In this document: piece after piece, positions 1 to 5,493 of the stretch
Layout: every line of letters begins with the position of its first letter
Numbering within the stretch: the first letter of the stretch is position 1
Source: Candidatus Enterousia merdequi
GTDB taxonomy: Bacteria; Pseudomonadota; Alphaproteobacteria; Rs-D84
Direction of reading: 5' to 3'
Length of the DNA stretch: 7,334 nucleotides
Assembly (NCBI GenBank): GCA_018065345.1
Contig: JAGHTM010000086.1
Coordinates: forward strand, 1 to 7,334
Program-made: the position numbers and the translations under genes
The notes under the pieces: model-generated
What the model saw: the letters and a program-made list of their open reading frames with translations, nothing else
The model's database searches: none
Told to the model about the DNA's origin: nothing

Positions 1-951
1 TTCTGATTTGGCTTCCCCATTCAATTTTCTTTTGATTTGCTTTTTCGGCATCTTCTTCTTCAGCACGTTTTTGCATTTCAAGTTCATACAATTTAGAACG
101 CAACATTTTCATGGCCATTTCTTTGTTTTGGATTTGGCTGCGTTCGTTTTGACATGTGACAACAGTATTTGTTGGAATATGGGTAATACGCACAGCAGAG
201 TCTGTTTTATTAACGTGTTGTCCACCAGCCCCACTTGCACGGTATGTGTCAATTCTTAAATCTTTTTCGTTGATTTCGATTTCGATACTATCATCAACGT
301 CTGGCCAAACATCAACAGAAGCAAAACTGGTTTGACGTTTTCCATTAGCATTAAAAAGGTGAAATTCGAACCAATCTGTGAACACCAATTTCATTTTTAA
401 GCCAGCCAAAAACACGTTCTCCAGATATACGATAAGTAATACTTTTTATGCCAGCAACATCTCCAAGGTGTTCTTCTACAACTTCAATATTAAAACCGTG
501 TCTTTCGCACCAGCGAGTGTACATTCTGGATAACATTTGTGCCCAATCTTGTGCTTCTGTGCCACCTGCACCAGATTGTATAAATAAAAATGCACCGTTA
601 TTATCCATTGGGTCTGAAAACAAAGTTATAGTTTTCGCTTTTTGGGCAGTTTTAGCCAATTCAGATATGGCGGTATTTACATCAATATCGTCAGGTGATA
701 ATTCGTATAAATCAACAAGATTTTTGTATTCTGTTTCTAAAAAATTAAATTCTTTTAATTGTTTTTCAAGATTTGATTTTTTTTGTAATATGCTTCGTGC
801 GTATTCAGGATTGTCCCATAAATCTGGCTGATTAGAAATTTCTGCTAACTTATCGATTTCAGATTGAATTTTTACTGGGTCAAAGAAACCCCCTTACGGC
901 AGAAATGTCGTCAAAAATTTGGTTTAAAATATCATTGTTCATAGCAACCAT
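1..951 (-). CDS. prfB: Peptide chain release factor 2 (RF2), 3' end outside window, with one programmed and one unexplained frame change
   Basis: RF2 reads UAA and UGA stop codons on the ribosome and triggers peptide release. The gene has three segments: 951-883 (23 codons, ending in CTT before TGA), +1 frame 881-354 (176 codons), then a further +1 frame from 352 to the window edge (117 codons seen). Visible marks are the helical domain 1, the SPF stop-recognition tripeptide (codons 362-354) and the catalytic GGQ loop (codons 226-218) in the context SGAGGQHVNK. The reading ends at an EWGSQIR motif, so roughly the last 45 to 50 residues of the usual 365 or so lie outside. The first shift is the classical RF2 autoregulation. 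The second, a T5 run that gives TAA just after SPF, is not expected and would leave a 199-residue product without GGQ. The start ATG at 951 is chosen because it sits 6 nt from a -10 box; ATG at 942 is the in-frame alternative. No Shine-Dalgarno sequence is visible. Confidence 0.95.
350..362 (-). other. Second frame break in prfB, at a T5 run directly after the SPF codons
   Basis: Minus-strand reading gives TCA CCT TTT TAA (Ser-Pro-Phe-stop, codons 362-351). If one T of the five is skipped, the reading continues AAT GCT AAT GGA (Asn-Ala-Asn-Gly) into a perfectly conserved RF2 sequence. Both flanking frames are clean, so the break is confined to this run. It could be a one-base assembly or sequencing error, a recent inactivating mutation, or an unusual recoding site (UUU can re-pair with UUU after a +1 slip). 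No stimulator such as an SD-like element is visible upstream. Confidence 0.9.
879..894 (-). promoter_or_regulatory. prfB programmed +1 frameshift site
   Basis: On the minus strand an internal Shine-Dalgarno-like AGGGGG (894-889) is followed by a 3-nt spacer TTT, the slippery codon CTT (885-883), the in-frame stop TGA (882-880) and C (879). Spacing and the CTTTGAC core match the well-known bacterial RF2 recoding signal. When RF2 is scarce the ribosome pauses at UGA and slips from CUU to UUU. The protein then continues in the +1 frame with Asp-Pro-Val. Confidence 0.95.
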
Positions 952-957
952 ACGGTC

Positions 958-985
958 AATATAGCAAGTTTATTGCTTAAATCAA
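958..985 (-). promoter_or_regulatory. Predicted sigma-70-type promoter of prfB
   Basis: On the minus strand, TTGATT (985-980), a 16-nt spacer and TATATT (963-958) form a promoter; a TG one base upstream of the -10 (966-965) makes it an extended -10. Only 6 nt separate the -10 from ATG 951, so the transcript is predicted to start at or within a base or two of the start codon. Confidence 0.6.
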
Positions 986-1014
986 CTTTTTTGTATTTTT
1001 TAATGAAAGTTTTA

Positions 1015-1043
1015 TTGCGTTTTTATTATGAATATGATAAAAT
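1015..1043 (+). promoter_or_regulatory. Predicted promoter of the exported protein gene
   Basis: TTGCGT (1015-1020), a 17-nt spacer and TAAAAT (1038-1043), with TG at 1035-1036 giving an extended -10 (TGATAAAAT). The predicted start near 1050 leaves a short leader. That leader carries a good Shine-Dalgarno sequence, GAGAGG at 1053-1058, 8 nt before ATG 1067. The same TGATAAAAT string precedes the peroxiredoxin gene on the other strand. Confidence 0.5.
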
Positions 1044-1066
1044 GCTTTTAACGAGAGGGATATCCG

Positions 1067-2326
1067 ATGAATAAATTTTTACTAGCATTTGGTTTTATAG
1101 GTGCTTTTTTAATGTCTGATGCAGCGATGGCTGTGTCTGCTGGAACAAAAGGAAATGATACTGCACGTGCTTTGATTTATACTAATTCTGCTGGGGCTTC
1201 TACTTATGGGACACGTGGCCAGCAAGGTATTGCAAATGCGTACATTCAAAATCAAAAAAATACATATTTTTTGGTGACACAACCAGATGTGGATACGGCT
1301 TGCCGTGAAAAAATCTATAAATGTTTGTCTGATTATTGTGGTGATGTTACAATAGTCCCTGGAAAAACATCGGGAAGATGTACTTCAACAGTTGGTAATC
1401 TTGAAGGTGAATTATATAACTATGCATTACTTTGTTTGCAAAAAGATACATCTATCTTATTACCACAATATAACACAATGACTAAAAATGGAACAGGTGG
1501 TATGAATACTGCTGCAAGATTGTGTCCAAAATATGTAGAACAAGAATTGATGTCTTATTTATCTATGGCAAATATGGCAGAACAATTGACTCGTTCTCAT
1601 TCTGATTTGTGTGTTCAACGTCGTCGTGAATTAGAAGCGGCTATGGCTTGCCATTCGGTTGCTTTGGCATACGGTAATGAAACCACAAGTATGCTGACAA
1701 CAATGCTTACAGATTATTGTGGCGCTGGTGTTGCTGGTGGTTCGGCAGAAATGGTGACTCGTTTTGCTAATGCTGGTAATGTTGGTGCTAATATTTGGGG
1801 ATGGGCTGAAAAAATAGTTAGTTTGGATTTGAATTCCAAAGGTGCAAATTGGGAATCTGCAGTTGATGCAGTTTTGGCAAGTTATACAAATCGTATGAAT
1901 TTGGCTTGTGGTGATGATATGAAATTAAATACAGTATCTCATCCAACAACAACGAACACAACACCTAATTTACAGGCTGCTGTTGGTATCATGGCAAATG
2001 TTGCTTTCCCAACTACTATTGCTCCACAAGATACAAAAGGGAATGTAAATACAAGTTTATATATGGAAGTGACATCTATGTCTGAAATTTATGATTATGC
2101 TACTGCAAATCAAGTAGTTCAGGCTGGATTGACAAATTCTGCTTTGACTCAAAATTCATTTTTAACAAGTGCGCAAATGGATAATATGCAAAAGGCATAT
2201 GCTTTGGGAACAAAAGTATATATTATTCGTGATTCTTCAAGATGTTATACTGTTCCTGTGACCAGTTTGACACAAACAGAAACATCTGTGATTGCACAAT
2301 CTTTTGCTAATTGTGTAAGCAGATAA
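1067..2326 (+). CDS. Secreted cysteine-rich protein of unknown function
   Basis: A 419-residue protein I do not recognise. Residues 1-22 form a Sec signal peptide: Lys at 3, a hydrophobic core, and an AMA cleavage motif at 20-22. The mature part holds 12 cysteines, at 79, 86, 91, 105, 123, 153, 182, 195, 218, 281, 393 and 416. The even number and export fit disulfide bonding in the periplasm or outside the cell. Eight of them fall between 79 and 195. The tetrapeptide DYCG occurs twice (89-92 and 216-219), in similar LSDYCG and LTDYCG settings, which hints at a diverged internal repeat. No second membrane helix, lipobox or known catalytic motif is visible. The region 285-330 is rich in Thr and Asn. 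ATG 1067 is supported by the SD GAGAGG and by the signal peptide beginning there. The gene is a single unit ended by a strong terminator. Surface structure, adhesin or envelope assembly factor are guesses only. Confidence 0.85.
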   Translation: MNKFLLAFGFIGAFLMSDAAMAVSAGTKGNDTARALIYTNSAGASTYGTRGQQGIANAYIQNQKNTYFLVTQPDVDTACREKIYKCLSDYCGDVTIVPGKTSGRCTSTVGNLEGELYNYALLCLQKDTSILLPQYNTMTKNGTGGMNTAARLCPKYVEQELMSYLSMANMAEQLTRSHSDLCVQRRRELEAAMACHSVALAYGNETTSMLTTMLTDYCGAGVAGGSAEMVTRFANAGNVGANIWGWAEKIVSLDLNSKGANWESAVDAVLASYTNRMNLACGDDMKLNTVSHPTTTNTTPNLQAAVGIMANVAFPTTIAPQDTKGNVNTSLYMEVTSMSEIYDYATANQVVQAGLTNSALTQNSFLTSAQMDNMQKAYALGTKVYIIRDSSRCYTVPVTSLTQTETSVIAQSFANCVSR

Positions 2327-2350
2327 TGTGCGAATAAACATAATTTATTT

Positions 2351-2376
2351 AACCGCCTTGTTTCAGGGCGGTTTTT
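2351..2376 (+). terminator. Intrinsic terminator after the exported protein gene
   Basis: AACCGCC (2351-2357) pairs perfectly with GGCGGTT (2367-2373) around a 9-nt loop, and the 3' arm runs into a T5 tract (2372-2376). It lies 25 nt after the stop codon. It is GC-rich in an AT-rich setting. Confidence 0.9.
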
Positions 2377-2401
2377 GTTTATGAAAACATTCATAGTGGT
2401 C

Positions 2402-2430
2402 TTGCAACTATTGTTTTTTTTTGATATAAT
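2402..2430 (+). promoter_or_regulatory. Strong predicted promoter of the amidase gene, leaderless arrangement
   Basis: TTGCAA (2402-2407), a 17-nt spacer and a perfect TATAAT (2425-2430), extended by TG at 2422-2423. The start codon ATG begins at 2438, 7 nt after the -10. Transcription is therefore predicted to begin at about the A of ATG. No Shine-Dalgarno sequence fits in between. Confidence 0.75.
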
Positions 2431-2437
2431 ACCAAAG

Positions 2438-3631
2438 ATGAAAATAACACGAAGAGATTTTTTTAAGGCAATCAGTTTTTCTGCGTTAGTTGTTGCTTTG
2501 ACACCACGTGTTGCTTTGTCTGCACCAAATGTTTTGCGTTCTGTAAGAACAGGTTTACAACCTGGTGGAAAAACACGGTTGGTTATTGAAACATCAACGC
2601 GTCCTTCATATACTTTATCGTATGGCGAAAAACAGTTGATAGTCAATTTATCTAATACTAATGGTAAATCTGACGCTCAAACAAAATTAGCAAGCGGAAC
2701 ATTGATAAAAAAAATCACTCAAATTCAAGACGGTTCTTTATTACAAATATCTGCAAATTTAGGTTCCATGATAGATGCAATCGATAAAAAGCAAATAATG
2801 ATATTGGAACCAAATGGCGATAATGATTATCGTTTGGTTATAGATTTTGTTGCTGGTTCTGGTGTTGGTATAAATACAACAAATAAATCATCTGCTGCGA
2901 CAGTTTCAACAGTAAAAACAGAAGCAACATCAGTTGATAATAATAAACCAACACAAAAACATATAATAGTCATAGACGCTGGCCATGGTGGCAAAGATCC
3001 TGGATGTATTGGTAAGTCTGGAACACAAGAAAAAACAGTTGTTTTATCTGTCGCCAGAAAATTAAAAACAAGTTTGGAAGCAAATGGATATAAAACATAT
3101 TTGACACGCAACAGTGATGTTTATTTGAAGTTGGCAGAACGTGCAGAATTCGCAGAAAAAAAGCATGCTGATTTGTTTATTTCTTTGCACGCAAATGCAA
3201 ACCCAAGTCGCGATATGAAAGGTTTTTCAATATATACATTATCTGAAAAAGCGTCTGACGAAGAAGCGCAAAAATTGGCTGATTCTGAAAATGCTGCAGA
3301 TAAAATAGATGTAAATGGATTTGAACAATTTTCGAAAGATATACGTGTTGCGTTGTCTGCTTTGCAACAACATGCTGTTGCAGAATTAAGTGAAGAATAT
3401 GCAAACAGTTGTGCTAAATCTTTGAATCGCGCATCCATAGAACAACAAAAAGGTCCGTCTGTTCGACATGCTCCTTTTGCTGTGTTGCGTTCAACTGTAC
3501 CGGGGGCATTGATAGAACTTGGACATTTATCTAACAAGTCAGAAGAAAAACTTTTAAAGTCAGATTCACACCAAAATAAATTGGTTGAAGCGATTGTAAA
3601 ATCTATAAACGCATATGATTTTGATGTTTAA
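2438..3631 (+). CDS. amiC: Tat-exported N-acetylmuramoyl-L-alanine amidase (AMIN + Amidase_3, AmiC-like)
   Basis: A zinc amidase that cuts the bond between N-acetylmuramic acid and the L-alanine of the peptide stem; relatives split septal peptidoglycan at cell division. From ATG 2438 the protein has 397 residues. It opens with a twin-arginine signal, TRRDFFK at 4-10, a hydrophobic stretch and a probable cleavage after ALSA (29). Residues about 32-138 look like an AMIN targeting domain, 139-173 a Ser/Thr/Asn-rich linker, and 174-393 Amidase_3. Visible zinc ligands are H183 (DAGHGG), E198 (QEKT) and H251 (SLHAN); E360 in IELGHLSN is the likely catalytic glutamate. A helical insertion at about 267-335 resembles the regulatory helix region of division amidases. 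An upstream in-frame TTG at 2375 lies within the previous terminator and is ahead of the promoter, so it is rejected. AmiA and AmiC of E. coli also use Tat. No EnvC or NlpD activator gene is visible here. Confidence 0.93.
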   Translation: MKITRRDFFKAISFSALVVALTPRVALSAPNVLRSVRTGLQPGGKTRLVIETSTRPSYTLSYGEKQLIVNLSNTNGKSDAQTKLASGTLIKKITQIQDGSLLQISANLGSMIDAIDKKQIMILEPNGDNDYRLVIDFVAGSGVGINTTNKSSAATVSTVKTEATSVDNNKPTQKHIIVIDAGHGGKDPGCIGKSGTQEKTVVLSVARKLKTSLEANGYKTYLTRNSDVYLKLAERAEFAEKKHADLFISLHANANPSRDMKGFSIYTLSEKASDEEAQKLADSENAADKIDVNGFEQFSKDIRVALSALQQHAVAELSEEYANSCAKSLNRASIEQQKGPSVRHAPFAVLRSTVPGALIELGHLSNKSEEKLLKSDSHQNKLVEAIVKSINAYDFDV

Positions 3632-3660
3632 TTTTTCTGGTAATTAAACATTTGATTTTT
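3624..3660 (+). terminator. AT-rich hairpin over the amidase stop codon, possible weak terminator
   Basis: ATGTTTAATT (3624-3633) pairs perfectly with AATTAAACAT (3642-3651) around an 8-nt loop, followed by a T-rich stretch (3651-3660). The 5' arm includes the TAA stop (3629-3631). The 3' side runs into the -35 box of the next tRNA promoter. The stem is almost all A-T, so termination may be inefficient. Confidence 0.45.
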
Positions 3661-3679
3661 TATTTGGAATAGATATAAT
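3652..3679 (+). promoter_or_regulatory. Predicted promoter of tRNA-Ser(CGA)
   Basis: TTGATT (3652-3657), a 16-nt spacer and a perfect TATAAT (3674-3679), 11 nt before the tRNA. The likely start is near 3686. It probably also serves the GNAT gene, because no promoter is visible between the tRNA and that gene. Confidence 0.7.
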
Positions 3680-3690
3680 TCAGGAATCTC

Positions 3691-3781
3691 GGAGATGTGG
3701 CAGAGCTGGTTGAATGCGCGTGACTCGAAATCACGTATAGGGGCAACTCTATCGGGGGTTCGAACCCCTCCATCTCCGCCA
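3691..3781 (+). tRNA. tRNA-Ser, anticodon CGA (reads UCG)
   Basis: Class II tRNA. The acceptor GGAGATG (3691-3697) pairs with CATCTCC (3771-3777), followed by discriminator G 3778 and an encoded CCA (3779-3781). Anticodon stem CGTGA/TCACG (3719-3723 and 3731-3735) holds the loop CTCGAAA with anticodon CGA at 3726-3728. The long variable arm has an ATAG/CTAT stem (3737-3740 and 3749-3752), typical of serine tRNA. The T arm has GGGGG/CCCTC with loop TTCGAAC. All parts look intact. Confidence 0.97.
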
Positions 3782-3795
3782 GAAATATATAACTC

Positions 3796-3800
3796 AAGGA
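3796..3800 (+). promoter_or_regulatory. Ribosome binding site fixing the GNAT start
   Basis: AAGGA lies 8 nt before ATG 3809. It overlaps the first base of the alternative in-frame ATG at 3800, which makes that earlier start unlikely. Confidence 0.75.
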
Positions 3801-3808
3801 TGTTTTGT

Positions 3809-4288
3809 ATGGATGTAAAAATAATCAGACCTTTAGACAAGCATATTGAACAAATGGTGAAACTTGCAGATGAAGCAAGACAACATCACATAGATTTGCT
3901 GAACGGTTATTTCAAACCTGTTACATCAATATCGTCTGGTTTTGAACGTAAGATTATTCAAAACCATATGAATGATACAGAAACACAAATAGTGCTTGTT
4001 GCAGTTGATAACGAAGACAAAGTGCTTGGGTTTATATTGGGAGAAAAACTACATAAACCTTGGTTGTTAAAATCTCATGTTGGACATGTTTCTAATTTTA
4101 TTGTGTCAAATAATATGCGTATGCAAGGTATTGGCACAAAATTAATGGATGCTTTTGTGGAAGAATGTAAGACAAGTGGCATGCAAGCAATAGATTTAGG
4201 TGTCTATAATAAAAATGCCGGCTCTTATAGTTTTTATATAAAATATGGTTTTGAATCTATGAAGCAAGAAATGAATATGGATTTATAG
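3809..4288 (+). CDS. GNAT-family N-acetyltransferase
   Basis: A 159-residue protein, the usual size of a single GNAT domain, which moves an acetyl group from acetyl-CoA to an amine. Residues 1-9 (MDVKIIRPL) are the typical first strand. The AVDNEDKVLGFILG segment at 65-78 forms the central strands. FIVSNNMRMQGIGTKLMDAF at 97-116 carries the acetyl-CoA pyrophosphate-binding motif R104-x-x-G107-x-G109. The end, N134 through SFYIKYGFES at 141-150, is the common GNAT C-terminal pattern with a Tyr-Gly-Phe. The substrate cannot be told. The reading frame stays open upstream into the tRNA gene, but the start at 3809 is set by the AAGGA site. The gene is 27 nt behind tRNA-Ser(CGA) and probably shares its transcript. 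It is the only gene here ending in TAG. Confidence 0.88.
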   Translation: MDVKIIRPLDKHIEQMVKLADEARQHHIDLLNGYFKPVTSISSGFERKIIQNHMNDTETQIVLVAVDNEDKVLGFILGEKLHKPWLLKSHVGHVSNFIVSNNMRMQGIGTKLMDAFVEECKTSGMQAIDLGVYNKNAGSYSFYIKYGFESMKQEMNMDL

Positions 4289-4305
4289 TTATATTTAGTA
4301 AAAAT

Positions 4306-4334
4306 AAAAAAACACCCGAAAGGGTGCTTTTTTT
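4306..4334. terminator. Bidirectional intrinsic terminator between convergent genes
   Basis: A7 tract (4306-4312), CACCC (4313-4317), GAAA tetraloop (4318-4321), GGGTG (4322-4326), C, then T7 (4328-4334). A GNRA-type loop and U tracts on both strands let it end both the GNAT transcript (plus) and the peroxiredoxin transcript (minus). It sits in the 48 bp between the two stop codons. Confidence 0.9.
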
Positions 4335-4336
4335 AT

Positions 4337-5053
4337 TTAACTTTTTATAATTTGTTCATATATCGTTGTTTCTGGTAAATCACGATATGTTAAATACCAA
4401 GTTTTAACATCTTGATTTGCTTCTTTGTGTGTTAAACGTTTATTCATGGCTTCCAAATTTTGAGGGGCTGGTTCCAAAACTGGTTTGCCAGGTATCCAAT
4501 CTGCAGGTGTTAATACTTTGAATGTGTCTGCTGTTTGTAAAGCTGTTACAATTCTGAATATTTCTTTGATATTTCTGCCTGTGGTTTGTGGATAATATAA
4601 AATGGTTCTTATTATACTATCTTTGTCTATGATAAACACAGAACGCAAAGTTTTTGTGGTTGAACTATTTGGGTGAATCATACCGTATAATTTTGCAATA
4701 CTTAAATCTAAATCTGTTATTACAGGAAATGTAATAGATATATTTTTTGTGCCTTTGAAATCTATTTCATCGTGTATAGAGCGAAACCATGCGAGATGAG
4801 AAGATATCCCACCAGCAGATAATCCAATCAGTTCTGTATTTATTTTTTGAAATTCTTCTATCATCATTTGGAAAGATAAAAATTCTGTTGTACATACTGG
4901 CGTAAAATCCATAGGATGAGAAAATAATATTACCCATTTTCCATGATAATCTTCTGGAAAATTGATTTCACCATTTGTTGTTTGTGCTTTGAAATGTGGA
5001 GCAATATCACCAATTAGTGGCATATTATGATATTGGTTGTGTTCTTCGTTCAT
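4337..5053 (-). CDS. Peroxiredoxin, Prx6 / 1-Cys type
   Basis: A 238-residue cytoplasmic thiol peroxidase that reduces hydrogen peroxide or organic peroxides. The active-site loop HPMDFTPVCTTEF (46-58) contains T51, P52 and the peroxidatic C54; the conserved arginine is R137 in KTLRSVFIID. The segment DLDLSIAKLYGMIHP (114-128) and a long C-terminal extension from about 175 (LTPADWIPGKPV) are typical of the Prx6 subfamily. C54 is the only cysteine, so there is no resolving cysteine in the chain and an outside thiol must complete the cycle. The usual acidic residue in the LSxDS loop is Gly here (LSAGG, 78-82). The start at 5053 is backed by AGAGG (5065-5061), 7 nt upstream. The gene stands alone, divergent from ihfB. 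The inverted repeat between them is a candidate control site. I see no reductase partner in the window. Confidence 0.93.
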   Translation of the reverse strand: MNEEHNQYHNMPLIGDIAPHFKAQTTNGEINFPEDYHGKWVILFSHPMDFTPVCTTEFLSFQMMIEEFQKINTELIGLSAGGISSHLAWFRSIHDEIDFKGTKNISITFPVITDLDLSIAKLYGMIHPNSSTTKTLRSVFIIDKDSIIRTILYYPQTTGRNIKEIFRIVTALQTADTFKVLTPADWIPGKPVLEPAPQNLEAMNKRLTHKEANQDVKTWYLTYRDLPETTIYEQIIKS

Positions 5054-5075
5054 TTTTTTACCTCTTTACACAATG

Positions 5076-5084
5076 ATTTTATCA
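5076..5084 (-). promoter_or_regulatory. Predicted extended -10 promoter of the peroxiredoxin gene
   Basis: On the minus strand TGATAAAAT (5084-5076) is an extended -10 identical to the one before the exported protein gene. The -35 position (5104-5099, TTAAAA) is poor. The predicted start near 5069 gives a short leader with AGAGG. Confidence 0.5.
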
Positions 5085-5114
5085 TGTATCAAAGGGGTTT
5101 TTAATAAGACGGTT

Positions 5115-5147
5115 TTCTTATTATTTATTTAAAGAAAATAATAAGAA
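5115..5147. repeat. 12-bp perfect inverted repeat between the divergent prx and ihfB promoters
   Basis: TTCTTATTATTT (5115-5126) and AAATAATAAGAA (5136-5147) are perfect reverse complements around a 9-nt spacer. The centre-to-centre distance is 21 bp, two helical turns, so a dimeric protein could bind both arms on one face. It lies upstream of both predicted promoters and has no U tract, so an operator is more likely than a terminator. The regulator is unknown. Confidence 0.7.
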
Positions 5148-5160
5148 TTTACTTTATTTT

Positions 5161-5189
5161 TTGTAAAATATGTTATGATATGTTAAGAT
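5161..5189 (+). promoter_or_regulatory. Predicted promoter of the ihfB-accDA operon
   Basis: TTGTAA (5161-5166), a 17-nt spacer and TAAGAT (5184-5189), with TG at 5181-5182 giving an extended -10. The likely start is near 5196. The Shine-Dalgarno AAAGG (5199-5203) lies 8 nt before ATG 5212. The very AT-rich stretch offers other -10-like hexamers (TATGAT 5174-5179, TAAAAT 5193-5198), so the exact box is uncertain. Confidence 0.45.
5169..5188 (+). repeat. Tandem 10-bp direct repeats inside the ihfB promoter
   Basis: TATGTTATGA (5169-5178) is followed directly by TATGTTAAGA (5179-5188), a 9 of 10 match at about one helical turn. They fill the spacer and -10 of the predicted promoter. They could be a protein-binding array, perhaps for autoregulation, or chance in AT-rich DNA. 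Confidence 0.4.
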
Positions 5190-5211
5190 ATATAAAATAA
5201 AGGTTATAATT

Positions 5212-5490
5212 ATGAAGCGTTCAGATGTAATAAGAACATTGCAAGTTCAATTTAAGAATATGCGTACAAATGATGCTATGCTTATGTTGGATTCTGTTAT
5301 GGATGAAATGAAGGGTGCTGTTGCTAATGGTGACAGAATAGAAATTCGTGGTTTTGGAACTTTTCAATCAAGAACGCGTTCTACAAAACAAGGTTATAAC
5401 CCAAGTACTGGTGAAACTATGTATTTGCCTGCAAATAAAACTATTTTGTTTAAGCCAAGTCGTGAATTAACAAAAAAAATGAACGGATAA
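5212..5490 (+). CDS. ihfB: HU/IHF-family DNA-bending protein, probably integration host factor beta
   Basis: A 92-residue nucleoid protein that binds and sharply bends DNA as a dimer. It has the family layout: helical N-terminal half (1-40), the signature DRIEIRGFGTF (41-51), a beta arm with the intercalating proline P64 in YNPSTG, and the closing FKPSRELTKKM (80-90). The GDRIEIRGFGTF stretch is closer to E. coli IHF-beta (GERIEIRGFGSF) than to HU, which usually has VxLxGFGTF. The position directly in front of accD also fits ihfB of Alphaproteobacteria. Plain HU remains possible, and no ihfA partner is seen. The start has AAAGG 8 nt upstream. The stop is 3 nt before the accDA start, so the two are surely cotranscribed and may be translationally coupled. 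Confidence 0.9.
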   Translation: MKRSDVIRTLQVQFKNMRTNDAMLMLDSVMDEMKGAVANGDRIEIRGFGTFQSRTRSTKQGYNPSTGETMYLPANKTILFKPSRELTKKMNG

Positions 5491-5493
5491 AAT

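Noticed and set aside
8..831. Plus-strand open frames at 8-259 and 448-831
   Set aside because: They lie opposite prfB, whose SPF and GGQ motifs fix the coding strand; their translations show no recognisable domain.
1..951. UGA reassigned to tryptophan with prfB decaying as a pseudogene
   Set aside because: The UGA-dependent recoding site is intact, all tryptophans in the six complete genes are TGG, and the rest of prfB is well conserved. A single indel is the simpler reading.
2375..2437. Amidase start at TTG 2375 or ATG 2381
   Set aside because: These lie in the terminator tail or upstream of the -10 box, and they would put 19 to 21 residues in front of a Tat signal that starts properly at 2438.
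2245..2646. Minus-strand open frame across the end of the exported protein gene and the amidase promoter
   Set aside because: It crosses a terminator and a strong promoter on the other strand and has no recognisable domain; it is a shadow frame.
3695..3808. GNAT reading frame starting at 3695 within the tRNA, or at ATG 3800
   Set aside because: 3695-3781 is an intact tRNA-Ser gene, and the ribosome site AAGGA at 3796-3800 overlaps ATG 3800 and is correctly spaced for ATG 3809.
5115..5147. Inverted repeat as an intrinsic terminator or a standard Fur/PerR box
   Set aside because: It sits between divergent promoters with no transcript to end and no U tract. The 9-nt gap does not fit the compact 7-1-7 PerR or the 19-bp Fur pattern.
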